DNA of 8,920 bases from Armatimonadota bacterium (GTDB taxonomy: Bacteria > Armatimonadota > SYMT01): assembly GCA_020696885.1 (NCBI GenBank), contig JAJFMS010000076.1:1-8920 (forward strand), in the 5' to 3' direction. The notes beneath the pieces are model-generated. The model was not told the origin of the DNA. It ran no database searches and worked only from the letters and a program-made list of their open reading frames with translations. Within the stretch, counting starts at the first letter, position 1; every line of letters starts with the position of its first letter. Shown piece after piece: positions 7,095-8,920 of this stretch. The position numbers and the translations under genes are program-made.

Positions 7095-7867
7095 TGAGCG
7101 ACAAACGAAAGCACATCCCCCTGCTCCTGCTGGGCTCCGCCGGCGCCCTCGGCTTTGCCGTCTGGAACATCCACCGCTCGCTGGCGCCGCCGCTCACCAA
7201 GATCACCAAGCAACTGGATCTCGTCGCGATCACCGCCCAGCCGATCGACGTGCCGCCCGCGCTGCCGGGGGATTCCGACGCCACGCCGGGCGTAGCGGTG
7301 CGGGATGCCGTTCCGGTGGCCGAAGAGCTGCTCGCCCCGAACGCAGACCCGTTCCGGCCGCTGCGTGCGCCCGATCCTTCGCTTCGCACCGTGGTCTCCA
7401 CGCTCACGCCTCGCCCGATATCACCGGCGGCCTTCCCGACCGGCCCGCTGAACTTGAACGGGTCACCCTCCCGGTCCAGCAACCAGGTTACCTACGCGCT
7501 CCCCGTGGCCCCGGCTGCGCCCGCAAGCCGCCCCGCGGTCCGCATTCAGCCGGCCTCGGTCTCTGCTCCGACGCTACCCAGCGCGGATCGAACGGCTGCC
7601 GCGGCCGCGCCCAAGGTGACGATCGTGCCCGTAGTGCCGGTCGCCGCGCCGGAGCCGCCCACCGTGGTCGGCACCCTGCTGGGCGATGAGCCGGGAGCGG
7701 TCTTCGAGCAAGACGGGACCACCGAGATCGTGACCGAAGGCGCCATGATCGGCGAGTGGACGGTGCTCGTTATCGAGCTGGACCACGTGACCCTGAAGCA
7801 CCTCGCAACCGGCAAGAAGATCCGCGTGGCGGTTAAGAGCAGCGGCATCTCGTCCGGGCAGGATTGA
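7094..7867 (+). CDS. GspC/PilP-like protein linking inner membrane and secretin
   Basis: The product is 257 aa. A short basic start (MSDKRKH) and one membrane helix (about 8-26) anchor it in the inner membrane. A long Pro/Ala/Ser-rich linker (about 50-188) leads to a compact C-terminal domain (190-247) of short beta strands: TVVGTLLGDEPGAVF, IVTEGAMIGEWTVL, HVTLKHLATGKKIRVAV. This is the layout of the HR domain of GspC and the C-domain of PilP, both of which bind the secretin N0 domain. No lipobox Cys is present at the N-terminus, unlike classical PilP, so the anchor is GspC-like. The ATG overlaps the secretin stop (TAATG) and is preceded by GGGAGAG at 7079-7085, which suggests coupled production with the secretin. 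Sequence conservation in this family is low, so the assignment rests on topology, position and domain shape. Confidence 0.68.
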   Translation: MSDKRKHIPLLLLGSAGALGFAVWNIHRSLAPPLTKITKQLDLVAITAQPIDVPPALPGDSDATPGVAVRDAVPVAEELLAPNADPFRPLRAPDPSLRTVVSTLTPRPISPAAFPTGPLNLNGSPSRSSNQVTYALPVAPAAPASRPAVRIQPASVSAPTLPSADRTAAAAAPKVTIVPVVPVAAPEPPTVVGTLLGDEPGAVFEQDGTTEIVTEGAMIGEWTVLVIELDHVTLKHLATGKKIRVAVKSSGISSGQD

Positions 7868-7891
7868 CATTTCGGAAACACCGGCTATAAT
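7864..7891 (+). promoter_or_regulatory. Strong sigma70-type promoter for unit 1
   Basis: A consensus -35 box TTGACA (7864-7869) and a consensus -10 box TATAAT (7886-7891) are separated by 16 bp. Transcription should start near 7898. The -35 box includes the TGA stop of the GspC-like gene (7865-7867), so the next transcription unit begins with almost no gap. In such GC-rich DNA two perfect hexamers at this spacing are unlikely by chance. Confidence 0.82.
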
Positions 7892-7951
7892 CCGAGAAGT
7901 GCATCCGGCCAACCATTCAACCGGCGGCCGATCGGCGAGCGTAGGACAGTG

Positions 7952-8107
7952 ATGAAGCGCGAGTTGTTACAACCAATTGCAGACGACCAGCATGGCACCG
8001 GCCGCGCTGTGTCTGCGTGCGTTTCTTACCCGATGAATTCCCGGAATCGGAGTGGCTATCCCTTTAGCCAGTCCGACTACAACCGCACATCCGGGCCTCC
8101 CGCGTAG
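7952..8107 (+). CDS. Possible 51-aa small protein in unit 1
   Basis: ATG 7952 to TAG 8105-8107 encodes 51 residues starting MKRELLQPIADD and ending NRTSGPPA. AGGA at 7943-7946, five bases before the ATG, is an acceptable ribosome site, and the ORF occupies the middle of a unit with its own promoter and terminator. It has one Cys, no membrane segment, no signal peptide and no recognisable motif; the C-terminal half is rich in Ser, Asn, Arg and Pro. The same DNA forms a stable hairpin (8047-8076), which suits an RNA gene at least as well. I do not recognise the product and assign no function. Confidence 0.25.
   Translation: MKRELLQPIADDQHGTGRAVSACVSYPMNSRNRSGYPFSQSDYNRTSGPPA
8047..8076 (+). 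other. Internal hairpin of unit 1
   Basis: Bases TCGGA (8047-8051) pair with TCCGA (8072-8076), and TGGCTA (8053-8058) with TAGCCA (8065-8070). A single G-G mismatch (8052/8071) separates the two stems, and the loop is TCCCTT. This gives 11 pairs in a 30-nt element, a sign of structured RNA. Confidence 0.55.
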
Positions 8108-8131
8108 ACCACTTCCACATCCAACTTCTTG

Positions 8132-8166
8132 AAGAACCGAGGCCTTCCGGCCTCGGTTCTTTTTTT
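8132..8166 (+). terminator. Intrinsic terminator of unit 1
   Basis: AAGAACCGAGGCC (8132-8144) and GGCCTCGGTTCTT (8149-8161) form a perfect 13-bp stem with a TTCC loop, followed by a T-run to 8166. This is a textbook rho-independent terminator. Confidence 0.93.
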
Positions 8167-8375
8167 GTTTCCGGGGACTTTTCTGATGGCCCGATAACCG
8201 AATTCTCCTCCAATCACCCGACTGCTGCCGCCAACGGCAGAGATGTCGCCGGTAACGCCGCAGCATCCGGGTGCGGCGCGCCCGCTCGCACGCCCAGGGC
8301 GCCAAACAGGGTTCTCTTCGCCGATCACCGACAAATAGCACCGATTAACCACGCAGTTTCGAAGAAATGTGCTGA
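8167..8375. other. Intergenic stretch between units 1 and 2
   Basis: No supported gene was found on either strand. A small hairpin, CTGCCG (8225-8230) with CGGCAG (8235-8240) and a CCAA loop, is the only clear structure. The last 60 bases (about 8315-8375) are richer in A+T and lie just upstream of the second promoter, where they could act as an upstream activating or operator region. Confidence 0.5.
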
Positions 8376-8403
8376 TTGACACCGCTTAAAACCCAGGTAT
8401 ACT
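8376..8403 (+). promoter_or_regulatory. Strong sigma70-type promoter for unit 2, with palindrome over the -10
   Basis: The -35 box TTGACA (8376-8381) and the -10 box TATACT (8398-8403) are 16 bp apart, the same spacing as the unit 1 promoter. Initiation is expected near 8410. An inverted repeat, CCCAG (8392-8396) and CTGGG (8402-8406), encloses the -10 box and could be an operator, though its short arms may be coincidence. Confidence 0.78.
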
Positions 8404-8443
8404 GGGATCAGTCCACAGGAAGTTTGAACGACAGGCAACGACG

Positions 8444-8581
8444 ATGACCTACTCATTTACGCACAACACTCTAGCCAGCAGTTGGAGCTTTTCGGGATCC
8501 AGGTCCTGCATGAGTAGTTATGCATCGTATCTGAATATGTCTAATCCGGTGGCGAAGTTATCGGACGGATCTCCAGGGTAG
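8444..8581 (+). CDS. Possible 45-aa Ser-rich small protein in unit 2
   Basis: ATG 8444 to TAG 8579-8581 encodes 45 residues beginning MTYSFTHNTLASSWSF. About a quarter of the residues are Ser; there is one Cys and no membrane helix or known motif. No ribosome site stands at a normal distance: AGGAAG at 8417-8422 is too far upstream. Third-position GC (25 of 44 codons counted) is low for this genome, and two stems run through the ORF, including its stop codon. It is listed because the unit holds no other frame of similar length. It is probably not translated. Confidence 0.15.
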   Translation: MTYSFTHNTLASSWSFSGSRSCMSSYASYLNMSNPVAKLSDGSPG

Positions 8582-8601
8582 TTCACTGCCCGCCGCTCTG
8601 C

Positions 8602-8639
8602 AAAGAGCCCCGAGATCCGTGTGGATCTCGGGGCTCTTT
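8602..8639 (+). terminator. Intrinsic terminator-like hairpin of unit 2
   Basis: AAAGAGCCCCGAGATCC (8602-8618) and GGATCTCGGGGCTCTTT (8623-8639) form a perfect 17-bp stem around GTGT. Only three T's end the stem, followed by CGTTATC, so termination could be incomplete and allow some read-through to the tRNA. The A-run on the left arm means it could also act on the opposite strand. Confidence 0.85.
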
Positions 8640-8670
8640 CGTTATCGGGTGGAGCAGTGGTGGGACAGTT

Positions 8671-8757
8671 GGAGGGGTGGCCGAGTTGGTGAAGGCGGCG
8701 GTCTGCTAAACCGTTGCGGGCGAAAGTCCGTCGTGGGTTCGAGTCCCACTCCCTCCG
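8671..8757 (+). tRNA. tRNA-Ser, anticodon GCU
   Basis: The 87-nt sequence folds as a class II tRNA. Acceptor GGAGGGG (8671-8677) pairs with TCCCTCC (8750-8756), with one G-T wobble, and the discriminator base is G8757. The D arm carries GGCCGAGTTGGTGAAGGC. The anticodon arm is GCGGT, loop CTGCTAA, ACCGT, giving anticodon GCU for AGC/AGU codons. The long variable arm has a GAAA-capped stem, as expected for serine tRNA, and the T arm is GTGGG TTCGAGT CCCAC. CCA is not encoded and must be added after transcription. No promoter is visible between the preceding hairpin (ending 8639) and the tRNA; the nearest good one is at 8376-8403. Confidence 0.97.
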
Positions 8758-8823
8758 TGAGAAAGGAGTGCGTTCCATTATCCGGGTCAAGTGGCGATGA
8801 CGGCGGTGAACGAGCAGGCGCCT

Positions 8824-8903
8824 CGTGATTCGTAATGCGTAATGCGTAAACGCGCCGTAGCGCGAGGATCTTACGCATCACGCAGCACGCATTACGCGCA
8901 CTT
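8824..8903. repeat. ATGCGTA-rich imperfect inverted repeat
   Basis: The left arm (about 8825-8849) contains CGTAATGCGTAATGCGTAA. The right arm (about 8871-8903) contains TTACGCATCACGCAGCACGC followed by ATTACGCGCAC, whose reverse complement carries the same GCGTAATGCGT and GATGCGTAA words. A perfect core hairpin, CGCGC (8851-8855) and GCGCG (8860-8864) with a CGTA loop, lies between the arms. It looks like a dispersed palindromic intergenic element of the REP/MITE kind; there is no ORF in it. Confidence 0.6.
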
Positions 8904-8920
8904 GAGTAGTCCACGCACGC

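Larger units (their letters stand above)
7898..8166 (+). ncRNA. Unit 1: candidate small RNA (about 270 nt), family unknown
   Basis: The segment is bounded by a near-perfect promoter and a strong intrinsic terminator and so should give a discrete transcript of about 269 nt. It has local structure: a 10-bp palindrome GCCGATCGGC (about 7927-7936) and a hairpin at 8047-8076. It lacks the conserved blocks of RNase P RNA, tmRNA or SRP RNA that I know, and I see no 6S-like closing stem. No protein gene lies directly downstream in the same unit, so a riboswitch or attenuator leader is unlikely. It also contains a 51-codon ORF, listed separately. The choice between RNA gene and small mRNA is open; third-position GC in the ORF (33 of 50 codons counted) looks lower than in the filament genes. 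Confidence 0.5.
8410..8642 (+). ncRNA. Unit 2: candidate structured small RNA (about 230 nt), family unknown
   Basis: The unit runs from a strong promoter to a 17-bp terminator-like hairpin. It contains a long-range 8-bp pairing, CTACTCAT (8449-8456) with ATGAGTAG (8510-8517), and a compact hairpin, GGGTAG (8576-8581) with CTGCCC (8586-8591), closing a TTCA loop with one G-T wobble. Base composition is visibly less GC-rich than the protein genes. No protein gene follows; the next gene is a tRNA. I recognise no known RNA family. A 45-codon ORF is embedded in it, but it lacks a good ribosome site, so a regulatory or structural RNA is the better reading. Confidence 0.5.

Noticed and set aside
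7898..8166. Unit 1 as tmRNA, RNase P RNA, SRP RNA or 6S RNA
   Set aside because: No tRNA-like ends, no RNase P conserved block, no SRP GGAA/GNAR tip and no long pairing between the 5' and 3' ends to close a 6S bubble.
7967..8382. Two reverse-strand open frames of about 100-124 codons over the intergenic units
   Set aside because: Both run through the unit 1 terminator hairpin, show low-complexity Arg/Gly composition and no recognised motif.
8410..8600. Unit 2 as a riboswitch or T-box leader
   Set aside because: No T-box or c-di-GMP-type motif was seen and no protein gene follows; only a tRNA lies downstream.
8671..8757. tRNA 3' end as an integration (att) site with a mobile island
   Set aside because: No second copy of the tRNA 3' end and no integrase are present in the window.
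8824..8903. CRISPR array
   Set aside because: The repeated words are about 7-9 bp, directly abutting and in both orientations, with no spacers of uniform length.

Overview
The window is a high-GC bacterial segment (roughly two thirds G+C by eye). A one-direction cluster (1-7867, + strand) encodes most of the envelope part of a type IV filament machine. It is followed by about 1 kb of non-protein-coding DNA (7868-8920) holding two compact promoter-to-terminator units, a tRNA-Ser and an ATGCGTA-rich inverted repeat. A secretin implies a diderm. Prepilin/PilO-type genes on a high-GC background with ATGCGTA repeats would fit phyla such as Armatimonadota or Gemmatimonadota, but the taxon is a weak guess.

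Filament genes: the 5' edge cuts a prepilin at its cleavage site (1-388). Next come a PilX/GspK-type protein with a predicted beta-solenoid built on GNP repeats (523-1698), a PilV/GspI-type prepilin (1695-2141) and a PilW/GspJ-type prepilin (2141-2731). The last three overlap head to tail (ATGA, TGATG). A second translation block contains a PilM-PilN-like fusion with GspL topology (2794-4521), a PilO/GspM protein (4518-5141), a secretin (5172-7094) and a GspC/PilP-type protein (7094-7867). The fused PilM-PilN, the GspD-like N0-N1-N2-N3-secretin layout without AMIN domains, and a last gene with one N-terminal membrane helix and an HR-like C-terminus all resemble a type II secretion or hybrid system more than a textbook PilMNOPQ pilus. 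The ATPase, platform protein and prepilin peptidase are not in the window.

How the parts would fit: the fusion and PilO form the inner-membrane alignment complex. The GspC-like protein links that complex to the N0 domain of the secretin, which forms the outer-membrane channel. The pseudopilins build the filament, with the solenoid protein probably at or near its tip.

Downstream region: a near-consensus sigma70-type promoter overlaps the stop codon of the last filament gene (TTGACA, 16 bp, TATAAT) and drives a unit of about 270 nt ending in a perfect 13-bp hairpin with a T-run. About 210 bp further on, a second promoter (TTGACA, 16 bp, TATACT) drives a unit of about 230 nt ending in a perfect 17-bp hairpin. 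Each could be a structured small RNA or carry a short ORF (51 and 45 codons); I recognise neither. A class II tRNA-Ser(GCU) follows 31 bp after the second hairpin. These two units are the best candidates for something undescribed here.
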